NCBI RefSeq assembly: GCF_021869535.1
Contig: NW_026262734.1
Span: 90,773,285-90,837,284 of the forward strand
DNA from: Mytilus californianus
Taxonomy: Eukaryota; Mollusca; Bivalvia; Mytilida; Mytilidae
DNA length: 64,000 bases
Reading direction: 5' to 3'
The notes under the pieces were generated by a model. It did no database searches. It was not told where the DNA came from and saw only the letters and a list, made by a program, of their open reading frames with translations. The translations under genes were made by a program, and so were the position numbers. Shown here in pieces: positions 32,481 through 43,728 of this stretch (position 1 is the stretch's first letter; every line of letters begins with the position of its first letter).

Positions 32481-34135
32481 GCGGCCACCTTGGTTGGCAA
32501 GCAGGCTTATCGGACACATTTTTTAAACTATATACCCTAATGATGATTTTGGCCAAGTTTGGTTAAATTTGGTCAAGTAGTTTCGGAGGAGAAGAGTTTT
32601 GTAAAAGATTACAAAAATTTACGAAAAATTGTTAAAAATTGACTTTAAATGGCAACAACTCCTTAAGGGGTCAATTGACATTTTTGTCTCGCCTTGACGG
32701 TGTTAAAAAGCGAGACATAGGTAAGTTGTTTCCGGCGGCAGCGGCGTCAACAATGTATTAGTTTGTTATTAGGTCTAGTTCATGGTGAACCACTAGTGGT
32801 AGGTCAATGATATTTGATATGCAGTTGTATTAGCATTGGCACATCTCATTACCATGGAGATTATTTGGCCCCGCCCCCTCAGTCAAGGTCTATTGACTTT
32901 GAAACTTTTCATAGTTAACATGTATTAGTTTGTGATTAGGTCAATTTATGGGGAACCACTAGTGGTAGGTCAATGATATTTGGTATGCAGTTGTATAAGC
33001 ATGGGCATATCACATTTCCATGGAGATTATTTGGCTCTGCCCCCTTAGTCATGGTCTATAGACTTTGAAAATTTTGCTAAGTTTACATGTATTAGTTTGT
33101 GATAAGGTCAGTTTAAGGGGAACCACTAGTGGTAGGCCAATGTTAATTGGTGTTCAGTTGTATAAGCATTAGCACATCTCATTTCCATGGAGAATATTTG
33201 CCATGGTCTATTTACTTTGAAACTTTTACTTAGTTTACATGTATTAGTTTGTGATTAGATCAGTTTACGATGAACTGCTAATGTGAAGTCATTGATATTT
33301 AGTATGCAAATTTATTGGCATTTGCAAGTATCGTTTCCATGGAGATTATATAGCCCCACCCCTTATCATGGTTCATTGACTTTGAAACTTTTACACAGTT
33401 TACAAGTTAATGTTTGTGTTTAGGTTTGATTAAAGGGAACGACTTATAATAAGTCAATGGTATTTGGTATGCAGTTGTATTAGCATTGGCACATCTCATT
33501 CCATGGAGATTGTTTAGCCATGTACATTCAGTCATGGTTCATCGACTTTGAATATATGCATTACTTACATGTCAAAGTATTGCAATTTTAATTTCAACAT
33601 TTGCATTATCAAAATTACAAAAAGGCGAGACATATCTCTGTGATAACAGTTTATTTGTCACGTTGACTTATTTGTAGATCTTACTTTGCTGAACTCGATC
33701 TATAATAATATTCAAGATAATAACCAAAAACTGCGAAATTTCCTCAAAATTACCAATGCAGGGGCAGCAACCAAACAATGGATTGTCTGATTTGTCTGTA
33801 AATTTCAGGGCAGATAGATCTTGATCTGATGAACAATTTTACCCCATGTCAGATTTGCTCTAAATGCTTTGGTTTCAGAGATATAAGCCAAAATCTACAT
33901 TTTACCCCTATGTTCTATTTTAGCCATGGCAGCCATCTCGGTTGGTGGGCCGGGTCATCAGACACATTTTTTAAACTAGATACCCCAATGATGATTGTGG
34001 CCAAGTTTGGTTATCTTTGGCTCAGTAGTTTCAGAGGAGAAGATTTTTGTAAAAGTTAACGACAGACGACGACTACGGACGACGGACGCCTAGTGATGAG
34101 AAAAGCTCACTTGGCCCTGTGGGTCAGGTGAGCTA
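32470..34135 (+). repeat. Bivalve dispersed repeat, split by a nested insertion
   Basis: Left part 32470-32684 and right part 33646-34135 belong to one family recognised from memory as ubiquitous in bivalves. The family carries GGCGGCCACCTTGGTTGG, GGACACATTTTTTAAACTA and GATGATTTTGGCCAAGTTTGG, and ends with AAAAGCTCACTTGGCCCT and GTCAGGTGAGCTAAAA. The phrase with GACACATTTTTTAAACTA occurs in both halves, so the element is internally repetitive. The frame 33829-34059 is not a gene. Confidence 0.7.
32685..33645 (+). repeat. Nested ~960-bp element with ~165-bp internal tandem units
   Basis: The insert begins GTCTCGCC and ends with GGCGAGAC plus a few nt, an inverted terminal motif. Inside, TGTATTAGTTTGT recurs at about 32753, 32922, 33088 and 33239, with a diverged unit near 33404. 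Each unit has CCACTAGTGGTAGG, TATGCAGTTGTAT and CCATGGAGATTAT. The host repeat resumes with TTATTTGTCACGTTGACTTA. Confidence 0.7.
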
Positions 34136-34169
34136 AAAACGAGAAAAAGAATGGAAAATAACGATTGTA

Positions 34170-34455
34170 AATTGTACAATTGTTATCAAACGAACACTGT
34201 CATCCGAAAAAACTGGCTGCTATCATCATTGGTAGTTTAAACGGACTGTCATCTTTTGAGAATCACGACAAGCCCTGAAAATGTCGAATTCCGTAGTAAA
34301 ATTATTTTAAACTTAGATTTTGAGATTTTTGGAACGTTTGAGTCTGATACAGTTTTTTAGTTTTTAGAAATATCATGAAAATTGGCTGCTGGAAAAAAGT
34401 GGCTGCTAAATTGATTGGCTGCTAAAAGTGGGTGCCAGCTTAAGTCTGGTAAATC
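34170..34455 (-). repeat. Right arm of the inner inverted repeat
   Basis: Pairs with 31263-31520. The end nearest 34400 carries extra partial repeats of TTGGCTGCT, absent from the left arm. Confidence 0.75.
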
Positions 34456-34860
34456 AATCCCAACATTCCTTTTGAGGTATGGGGCCTTATGAAACAGTTT
34501 CACAGAGATCTTATACAAAAAACATTGTCCTGAAACAAGAAAATGCTTCTGGTGGTCCCTTATTCCACAACAGTTAGGACAATAACACCCAAAATTAATT
34601 TCATCCTTCTTTTTTTTATACAAGTTATATTGTCTTGAAACTAAATGTCTTTGGGCGACTATGACATCCCCATACCAGTATACGGACGTCAAAAAATGTC
34701 GGTCGTATGAAAAATATGGAATAAAATATTAAGTCATTAATCGGCAAAAACAAAACACTTTTAAGTAGGAAATCCTGTGTCTTATTGTGTGCTTTACAAG
34801 CATTGAACAATTTTATATTTGAAAGATTATTTTCGGTCAAAAGTTACTAGTTTAGTTATG
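34456..34860. repeat. Diverged copy of the CCTGTGGTACAATTTC-type repeat
   Basis: CCTTATGAAACAGTTTCACA, GAAACAAGAAAATGCTTCTG and ACTAAATGTCTTTGGGCGAC parallel phrases at 48190-48530. The minus-strand frame 34357-34692 is a by-product. Confidence 0.45.
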
Positions 34861-35100
34861 CAAGGTCACATTTTACGTGAACTTCTCTTTGCCTTCCTCA
34901 AGTTTCATTTAAATCTTGCTATGACTTTATATGCTGTGCTGGATGTATAGATACGCAGCCACGTCATATCGAAATGGAGACGGTAAATCCAATGACTCAT
35001 GCAGGCGAATGTCACTATATCTGCACGTTAAAGAATCCTTAAAACATCTCCTTAAGTGGTCTTATTGATCGGTAGCCTGTTGCAAGGATTAAAATTAAAG
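34861..35100. repeat. SINE-body-like repeat
   Basis: CACGTTAAAGAATCC and the preceding structured text resemble SINE bodies of the kind seen at 42600-42720. No Pol III head was found. Confidence 0.35.
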
Positions 35101-36190
35101 ATAAATATTTTTATTGTCAAATTATATATTAATTGACCATAAAGGTGGCGGAACAGAAAAAGTCATTTTTATTGATATATTATTGTGTATTGGATTAGAC
35201 ATATTCTTTGCGTATAATTTTGTGTTGGGAAGGACACTATTATATTCGACTCCATTGGAAGTGTGCCTACATTGGCAGAAACTATATTGATACAGATGCA
35301 GATACAGATACAAGGCGAGATTTCTGTCCTATTCAACACAACCTCTTTCAAAAGAGGTAGTTTATATTTGTACTAACAATTTTTGAAAAATTGGCATATT
35401 TGTTTTTTGTCCTGAAAATGTCATGAAATACTGCCATTACATGTGTATTCAGCAAGAAGCATTCTTTAACAACGTTCTTTTATGCATAGATGTACAAGAG
35501 ATATATAATACAATTTCTTTGTATTTTCTGCATAAAAGCAATTGATGTGCATGATTTCGGTTAGAAAATATTTATTCACTTATACTAGTATATTACCGGA
35601 AATATACATTCATTTTGGCCCCCTTTCATCCAACTAAAAGTAAATGAGAGCAATAACTTTTAAAACTGTTGTCAGTACATCTGTTTTAATGGGGGAAATA
35701 TAGAGAATTGTAATAGCGAAATGAATATTATTTGGAACTGCTATTACTACTATCATAACATAGAGGGGGATGAGGGGCTGCCTTGATAAATAATCTGGGA
35801 ATGATTAAAAATTGTCAAAAAATATCTACGATAAAAGTAAAGTAAACACAAATTTAAAGTTACCAAATAGAAATTTGGAAATTGAATCAAATACATATTT
35901 CATAGGATTTGAAAATGTTTGTAACAGATAACGTTACATATTTGGTATCCAAAAACATACTAAATTTAAAATAAGTATTATAAGTATTAACAAAATCAAC
36001 AATGGCAAAGTGAAATATCATACTTTTTGAATGAGAACCTAGAATTATAGAAATGTGTTTTATCTAAAAATTAGAACAAAGCAGGTATTGGGTACAGGGT
36101 TGAAGCATTTATTTTATACCTCACAGTAACGCGAACCTGATAGAACGCATGTCAACGTGTAATTACATTGAAACTATGGATTCATAATAT
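35101..36190. other. Unrecognised intronic DNA
   Basis: Nothing supportable found. Confidence 0.4.
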
Positions 36191-36194
36191 GTAC

Positions 36195-36885
36195 AATGTA
36201 TATGTGTAATATGGACCCCTGGACACGTTGATATACAAGGTAATGAACTAGCAGACCAACTAGCTAAAAAAGCAGCACAGGAGGCAGAAAAAATACAAAG
36301 CATTCCAATATTTTCAAAACAAGATATACAAAAAGGAGCAAAAGACAGTGTAATGTTAAAATGACAAAACCGATGGGACACCATTGATAAAGGAAGAAGA
36401 TATTATTCCTTTCAACAAAAGGTAAAAAATACAATTCCAAAAGACAAACCGTCAACTGAAATATATCGGATAACTACTAGTTTAAGAACAGGATATTGTA
36501 ATTTAAACTCTTACAAATCAATGATATGCCCAGCACTAATCGACAAATGCAGCTGTGGACAAATAGAAACAGTTGACCATTATCTACTGTATTGTGAAAA
36601 TTATGAGGAGGCTAGAGAGAAACTCCGCTCTGCACTCTACTTCATAATATCAAAACTAACACTTGAATCAGAAGTATTATTAGCAACAACAGAAAATGAA
36701 AATTACAAACATCACATAGAAGATATTCAACATTTGTTAGGGGTCTTTATTAAAGATACTGGAAGGTTCACAAAATAGATAGTTAAGGTTTTATAAGGGT
36801 TAATTATTTATTTTTTTATTTTTTTTTATTTTTTATTTTTTTAATTAATTATTTAATTATTTATTTATTTATTTATTTTTCTCTG
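36195..36885 (+). pseudogene. LINE 3' end: RNase H domain and Cys motif
   Basis: One frame (stop at 36362-36364, TGA) reads WTPGHVDIQGNELADQLAKK, the end of an RNase H domain, and later CSCGQIETVDHYLLYC, the Cys motif found after it in I/R1/Nimb-type non-LTR retrotransposons. The frame closes at 36778. An AT-rich 3' end with TTTA repeats follows to 36885. The insertion is heavily 5'-truncated, as usual for LINEs. Confidence 0.75.
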
Positions 36886-37519
36886 CAGTGCCGCAACATA
36901 AATACAAATGTACTAATGAGTTTTATACAATAGTGACATAAAATTACCAGAGTGATAGAAAATACAGAGAGATTATAGTGTCAAGTTGACACTTCTAAAG
37001 ACTAAAGACTCTAGATCTATCACTGTAGATTAAATGCGTGCAAATGTAATGAACCATTACCACTAAATATGTTGATAAAGTATTGTTTTCTTAATTTCTG
37101 GACAGGTATCGCAATGTGTATACAGTATAACAAATTAAAGAACAGCGCCCGTGGTAGTGTATATATAGGCTGCTTTCAATTAGGATGACACACGGCTTTA
37201 TTTTATAAATTGACATGTATATGAATTATAATTTGTTGACTTGACAATCACCATGTAAAACGCCACAAGTGAGTGTTTACTGTGAATGACATACGATCGA
37301 AGTAAAGTGCAGAATTTTCTTTTTCTAGCCCAATCTAGGAGGGGGAGGTGAAAATTTACACTGAGATCAAATGGTCATGGGGTTCAAAATCCCATATATG
37401 ACAGATATAAAGGTTGACAAGTTATAAACAATGAAATTAGTTGAAATTTAAAAATATATGAATTTAAAAAACCCATTGTTAATCAAATGCAATGCCGTTT
37501 TTAACCAATGACTAATATG
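36886..37519. other. Unrecognised intronic DNA
   Basis: Nothing supportable found. Confidence 0.4.
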
Positions 37520-37690
37520 TAACCAGCCAAAAAGTACCGGCTAAATTTATCCAGCGGATAGCACGTTTTATCCACTTGATAAATTTTGAGCAATAGAAAT
37601 AATTTATTGGTTAAAACTTAACCAGTGGATAAGCAGTTTAACCACTGGCTAACACTATCCAAAGTTTTGAGCAACCTAGTCCTGAGCATG
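37520..37690 (-). repeat. GTTGCTCAAAACT repeat, right (outer inverted pair)
   Basis: The reverse complement of the repeat at 27758-27935, diverged. It contains AACCAGTGGATAAGCAGTTT and ends AAGTTTTGAGCAACC. Confidence 0.65.
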
Positions 37691-37788
37691 TGTCCTCGGT
37701 CAAGGTGTCACCTTTGAATCAATCACACTTTTCTCGTCCAAGTCCGATATATCATCTTCAAGTTTTTCTTGTATGCAAGTTTCCACTA

Positions 37789-38452
37789 AAGGTAGCAATA
37801 AACAGTTAGGAAAAAATATTAAAATTAACCACCATAAACTTTACCATCCCCTTTTCATTGCTTTCTTGCAAAAAAAGCTTACTGTTTGTGTCATATATAT
37901 GCATATGTATGTAATCAGAATCTTCCATAGATTTTATATCCAGTAGTTGAAATTGTAAAATATAATTTCTTTTTGGTGTATCCATGGCAACAATCTGCAT
38001 TTATTTGTTATAAAATATTGCAAAAAGGGGGGAAAAGATGTCGCATATTTTCCTAAAATTTGGCCACAAGTAGAATTTTAATCATTGGAGTAGTACCTTT
38101 CCTGAAACTGTTTACATATATCTATCAAGAAATCCAATAAAAATCATATGTCTTTCATCTCATTTTTTTGTAAAATTGCGTCAAAAACTTCGTGTAGAAA
38201 AAAAGTGTTTGTAAACATTACATTAATTTCTGGACCTATGGCCGGTCTAGCTATGAAAATACGGAGAGTCAAACAGAAAATAGCCCATAAAACATGTTAA
38301 AATAATCTTTATGTTCCTATAAACCATCTTTGAAGGCTAAATTAGTACTCAGCTGTCTAAAAATGAATTTTATTGCACAATAACTTTCATATTTGAAAAA
38401 TCCACCGGGGCCAAAATGCGAAACCAAACTCATAACTGTGTATTGCTACCTT
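37789..38452 (+). mobile_element. ~664-bp TIR element, copy 1
   Basis: The element starts AAGGTAGCAATAAACAGTTA and ends TAACTGTGTATTGCTACCTT, which is inverted and nearly complementary: terminal inverted repeats of about 20 bp. No coding capacity. Likely a non-autonomous DNA transposon. Almost identical to 39193-39855. Confidence 0.75.
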
Positions 38453-39192
38453 AATAGTAAATATTTTTTTCAAAGTCTCCCATTTAATTAATTTTCTGTG
38501 TTCTGCTACCTAATACGAGTAAAATGGCCTCTTATTTTTGAAAATTGGTTGAGTAATGAATATTTTATGAAGGTTAGCATTTGACACTGAAACGCGACAA
38601 AAACTGATTTAAAGAAAGATGCCAAGTTAAAGTGTAAAATCTCTTTTCTACCTCAATTTGTGGTAAAATCTTAAAAACTATACCTCTTTTGCCAGTTTTT
38701 TAATGTTGAAAATCTTAATAAGATCTCTGATGATGCAAAATTGTACAAAATTTAGCACTTTTTAGCATGAATATGTTAATCTTTATGTTTATTGCATACC
38801 AAAGACTTGATAAAAAAAACTTGGTAAAATGGAATCAGTTTCTTACAGCTGAATCAACTATACATTTAATATATGTCAAAATGTAGCTTGAAATCTTGAT
38901 AAAAATGATAATTTGATATATTCGCAAGAAAATTACAAAGCGTTCAATACTTAGGCTACTACATACAGTGCAATCCTTCAGGAGCAAGGGTTAAGCCAAT
39001 AGAGTACAAATTTAAGCCTTGTGTCAAAATGTCTAATCTTGGTTGCTAAGGACTGTAAACAATAAAATTTACATATATTGTCATTCTCAAACACCTAATC
39101 CACTCAGAAGTTGATTTAGAATCTAAATATTAATAGATTTGTGGTTTGAAAAGTCTTTAATTATACAATTCTGAGCTGTGTAAGTATGCCAT
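38453..39192. other. Spacer between the two TIR element copies
   Basis: A unique 740-bp AT-rich stretch with no gene. If the two copies acted together, this would be the cargo. Confidence 0.5.
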
Positions 39193-39855
39193 AAGGTAGC
39201 AATAAACAGTTAGGAAAAAATATTAAAATTTACCATCATAAATTTTACCATACCCTTTTCATTGCTTTCTTGCGAAACAAACTTACTATTTGTGTCATAT
39301 ATATGCATATGTATGTAATTAGAATCTTCCATAGATTTTATATCCAGTAGTTGAAATGGTAAAATATAATTTCTTTTTGGTGTATCCATGGCAACAATCT
39401 GCATTTATTTGTTATAAAATATTGCAAAAAGGGTGGAAAAGATGTCGCATATTTTCCTAAAATTTGGCCACAAGTAGAATTTCAATCGCTTAGAGTAGTA
39501 CTTTTCCTGAAACTGTTTACATATATCTATCAAGAAATCCAATAAAAATCATATGTCTTCCATCTCATTTTTTTGTAAAATTGCGTCAAAAACTTCGTGT
39601 AGAAAAAAAGTGTTTGTAAACATTACATTAATTTCTGGACCTATGGCCGGTCTAGCTATGAAAATACGGAGAGTCAAACAGAAAATAGCCCATAAAACAT
39701 GTTAAAATAATCTTTATGTTCTTATAAACCATCTTTGAAGGCTAAATTAGTACTCAGCTGTCTAAAAATGAATTTTATTGCACAATAACTTTCATATTTG
39801 AACAATCCACCGGGGCCAAAATGCGAAACCAAACTCATAACTGTGTATTGCTACC
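39193..39855 (+). mobile_element. ~663-bp TIR element, copy 2
   Basis: A direct-orientation copy of 37789-38452, differing at scattered positions. It begins AAGGTAGCAATAAACAGTTA and ends GTGTATTGCTACC, lacking the final TT. Confidence 0.75.
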
Positions 39856-39869
39856 AAAACTGATGTTGC

Positions 39870-41065
39870 AACCGTTTTATAATGATGCCGGATCCAAACC
39901 ACCAACAACACTTTCCTTCGGACAGTCAACTCTTCCAATCTCACCTCTCAGCAGATCACCTTGTCTAGCCATTTTGATACCATCTGCTTCTTTCAGTAAG
40001 TACATTCTTTTTAAAATATCATCTCTTATGGAGAAATACATACCTGCCAAATGACCTCCGTCTTACCCAGTTGAAGCTTTGCAACAACATTTGAGTCAGC
40101 CTCCATTTCTGTCCCGTTTTCTGCATTCAAAAAGCAAGCTTTCATACCTGTAGTACTGCTTAAACCAATAACATTTACAAATGATATAGATAGTACCATA
40201 ACATCTGCTCCTGTGTACACAATATCATCGACCGTATTACAATTGACTTGAATTGAAATGAATAAACCTTGTCCTCTACCAATTCTATAAACAGGTCTCC
40301 TTCCACGGTCAAACCCAGTCTTGTCTTCTTATATGGCTTGGGGATCGTGATCTTTTTGGACAATCACGTTTGAAATGGCTTTCATCGCCACAAAAAAAAC
40401 ATCCCGTTGACTGTGTAAGGTTGAGTTAGCTGGTTTTGAATCATTCAGCATGGCTCTTTCTGAAAGATTTTTAAGTGCTTTGATTTCATTCTGTAAACTT
40501 TGATTATCTGCTTTCCGAACTGAAGATACTAACTGCCTAACGGTTTCCATTACTTAATTTTGGTCATTACTGTTTTCCTTTTCGTCATTCTCTTCTTTCC
40601 ATGTCACGTGTCTCGACCTTTTTTTTTTGTATTAAAATCAACATCTCTTCCCAACGTAGCATGATATTTGTGTTTTAGTTGTACTACAATATATAATGCC
40701 GAAGATACAGGTTGACAATTTCAAAGCGTCATAAGCTAACTTTGGGTTCTTATGGCACTACAGAAAGTGTTCTGCTTCTAGTTCCTTTTGTAATTCGATA
40801 CTACTTGTTTGGTATGCTCCGGAAACTAATCGTCTTTCTTCTTCAGCAAACTCTTCATTTCTTTCATTGTGTTGTCTATTATCAGATTGTTTTTTTCGTG
40901 CAGTGGTTGAGGGCTCTTTTTGATTGAACCTGTTTTTCATGTGACACGACAGGGATTCAAAACTGTCTCCTTCCTGTCGCGAAATTGCAGTTATAAATTT
41001 ACTTGCCTTTCTTCGCAAGCATTTAATGTACCTATCTAACTTCTTCTCCTCTGTCTATTCGTTTC
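39870..41065 (-). pseudogene. Gypsy-type LTR retrotransposon fragment: Gag end, zinc knuckle, protease
   Basis: Read on the minus strand in order: a capsid-end-like segment (40758-41018, ending in LQKELEAEHFL-type text in one frame); a CCHC zinc knuckle with C-x2-C-x4-H-x4-C spacing (about 40360-40410); and an aspartic protease segment whose active-site text reads YTGADVMVLS (about 40190-40220) where families have D-T/S-G-A. The catalytic Asp is thus replaced by Tyr. Stops and frameshifts separate these parts, and no RT or integrase follows. The remnant is inactive. Confidence 0.65.
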
Positions 41066-41592
41066 CGGTTTAATTGGACAATGAACCCTTCATAATCATC
41101 CTTTCCGTCATATGTTGGAAGTTTTTGGTGGGGAAAGTCAGTCTCTGTTACTTTTTTGTCTTGTCTGCTGTGTATTATTACTACTGTACATTGCTGCATT
41201 CTTACTAGAAAGCGAATGTTGTATGTTTCTGATCGAATCCTTTATAATGTGTGTGTTCATAGGAGTTGATCTAGACTCCCATCTTTGTACAGTACTTAAT
41301 AACGGTCTAGATGGGGGATGTATCCCTTGTAGTTTATGACAATGGTGTGTATGAATTTACAGTTGGCCTGGGACTGTTCCTGCGACAAAACTTCAAACTC
41401 CTGGTCTGTCTGTCATCGTCTAAATTCTGCGACGAATGTAAAACAATTTAAACGAGAAACTAACGGCCTAATTTATGTACAAAAAATGAACGATAAACAA
41501 ATATGTAACACATCAACGAAAGAAGTCAACATTGTGGTATAATCCTAATCTCTATAAAAACACTGAAACAAAATTTCAAATACACAAGCACA
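41066..41592. other. Unrecognised DNA with minor R1/R6-like fragments
   Basis: Short phrases (TTTTTGGTGGGGAAAGTC near 41126; AATTTAAACGAGAAACTAAC near 41444) recall R1 and R6. No gene is supported. Confidence 0.35.
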
Positions 41593-41820
41593 TACTATGG
41601 ATTCATTTGTTTTCTTGAATACCAATTTTCGTAGTTTGAGGAAAACTTGCATATTCGTGGATAGTTAATCTCGTGGTTTTGGCAAAGTCTGCATTCATTC
41701 CTTTAAAAGATTTGTAACTCGTTGAATATTTAAATTCGTGGTTCCTCTGTACCCATGAAAACCACGAATGTTTGTATCCAACGAATATTATTAGTTACAT
41801 AGTGTGTTAGTAACCTAATA
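41593..41820 (+). repeat. ACTATGGATTCATT bivalve repeat, interrupted
   Basis: It begins TACTATGGATTCATTTG and continues with TTCGTGG phrases to TATCCAACGAATATTA. From memory this family normally ends with an inverted TGAATCCACAGTA. A matching AATGAATCCACAATA occurs at 42306-42320, so about 480 bp, including foldback D, appear to be inserted into it. Confidence 0.5.
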
Positions 41821-41932
41821 CGATATATAAGGGGTCAGTAAATTCCATATGGAGTGAGAACGAAGTTCGAACCCCATATGTAATTTGCTGACCCCGTATA
41901 TATCGTGTTAGGTCACTAGCACACTATGTAAC
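41794..41932. repeat. Foldback element D
   Basis: A 139-bp imperfect palindrome: left GTTACATAGTGTGTTAGTAA, right inverse GTTACATAGTGTGCTAGTGA, both arms continuing through GATATATA-GGGGTCAG. The centre is GAACGAAGTTCGAAC. Confidence 0.8.
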
Positions 41933-42600
41933 GAATGTATCTTACCGACTATCTTTATTTGTTGAATTTGGACTAGAGTTGTCTCATTTGCAATCATACC
42001 ACTTCTTCTTATTTTTATATCAAAGTGTTCAAGTGTTCAATTTTAAGAACCTACTTCCATTGGTCTGCACACAAAAACATAATGTCAACAATAACAATTT
42101 AATATCAACAACCTTGATATAACAATATTTAACAGAACTTCCAATACATTTAAATAATCAAATAGTGCCAAAGTCGTAACTGCACTACTAACCGTGTATT
42201 GAAATAAGCCCTGCCTCCCTACTAACCTAATATGGAATATACACGGTCTCCACGCGGACGCTTTTAACCAATCATATTCCTAGAAATGTATAGGAGGTAT
42301 GATAATAATGAATCCACAATAAGCACAAACGAAAGAGGAAAACAAAAAAATGACCACAGCACAACTACACATTGGCGGGATGCCGAAATACATAGTCACG
42401 CCAAAAGGATATTACCACAAACAAAATACACTTTAAAGGTAAATAATTTACAAAGACAAAAAATGAACACTGCAAAACTTGTCTAGTGGTTAAAGGGTGT
42501 CCTTTTCATGAACTCAAAATCGTGTCCATTAAAATATGATCTCTCATTTGGCTATTCGGAATGTAAAAGTAGGTAGCACATTAGGTGAACATTAAAATCG
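41933..42600. other. Mixed repeat debris
   Basis: A small R7-like piece (GTTGTCTCATTTGCAATCAT, 41970-41990) and unrecognised DNA. The frame 42286-42486 has no splice support. Confidence 0.35.
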
Positions 42601-42760
42601 AAACCTCCTGTAGATAGAGTGCCCCTCTCTCTGCAAGTAAAGAACCCTTGAAACAATACTTGTGGTGTCCGTCAGTGGCATGTTGGAAGGCAACATTTCT
42701 GTCCATTTCCAATATACCACCTCAAGTTTCAGGGCAAATGAGGTTTGATAAAGCCATGTG
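42601..42760. repeat. SINE-body-like repeat
   Basis: GTAAAGAACCCTTGAAACAA followed by GGCATGTTGGAAGGC resembles the tail half of bivalve SINEs (compare 35020-35090). No promoter head is visible. Confidence 0.35.
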
Positions 42761-42916
42761 TGCCTTTTTGAACTCGCAAAGATGTAAAAAGTCTTCAATG
42801 CGGTCAAAAATATATTTAAAGATATCATCGAATTAATATTGATAATAGTGCAAAATTGTGATGTTGGCATAATCATGTATTAATTTACACATATAACGAA
42901 TCATATTTTTTAGTTG

Positions 42917-42957
42917 TTTTTTTTGGGGGGGGGGGGGGGGGGTTAGGGTGGGGTCTA
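42917..42957 (+). repeat. T-run followed by an 18-nt G tract
   Basis: Eight T then 18 G (42925-42942), then TTAGGGTGGGG. A third instance of the T-to-G homopolymer junction. Confidence 0.85.
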
Positions 42958-43569
42958 AATGCTAAACGCTCTTCCATTTTGTTTTTAACTGTTTTAATAC
43001 GAGTTACACTGTTGATTAAGAATTGCCAGATGTTATTTTGCAGCCAGTTTGGTAGCACATGAATTTGTCGTTAAATAAAATATGACATTTTTAACGCACT
43101 ATTTCAACTGAATGTTTACTGATAAATTGCCCTGTTGACTTGTCATTCACGGATACTAGATGCATGATCAAACTATGACTACGTATCTCTTGACTGGACA
43201 AAACTGATAATTAGCCCATGCACTACGCGCATTCTTGAATTAATGTGTTGTATATTTTCTTTTGTAAATTTTTCGATTAGTTATTCCATAAATATTCCGG
43301 TTTTTTTTTATTTAACGTTTCTATTGTCCAATTAGGGTACATTTTGATTGTTTCTTGTCGGAGTTATATAGAACAAAAACAACAGATGCAAAAATTATCC
43401 ATAATTTATTTATCTTTTGAATTTTTTTTTATTTAACTTTGTTCATTATCCAAGTACAAAAGGTTTGAAATGACATATATATAATATAGCGTCAAATAAA
43501 AATTACGAAAACTTTTGAATATTTATTTCTAGACGTCTATTGGGACGGCAATATTTCTTATATACATGT
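42958..43569. other. Unrecognised intronic DNA
   Basis: Nothing supportable found. Confidence 0.4.
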
Positions 43570-43728
43570 GTATAGACAATAATAGTGCATTGACTTGACA
43601 TATCAACGATATAAGGATGAGGCTTAGAAACAGGGAAATGCGAGGCTCTGCCGAGCTTTTTCCCCGTTTCGGGCCGAATCCTTATATCGTTGATATGTCA
43701 AGTCAATGCACTATTATTGTCTTTATAC
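43570..43728. repeat. Foldback element E
   Basis: A 159-bp palindrome with arms of about 50 nt that match almost perfectly (AGTGCATTGACTTGACATAT and its inverse). The central part has GCGAGGCTCTGCCGAGC and CCCCGTTTCGGG. The frame 43617-43856 is a by-product. Confidence 0.85.
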
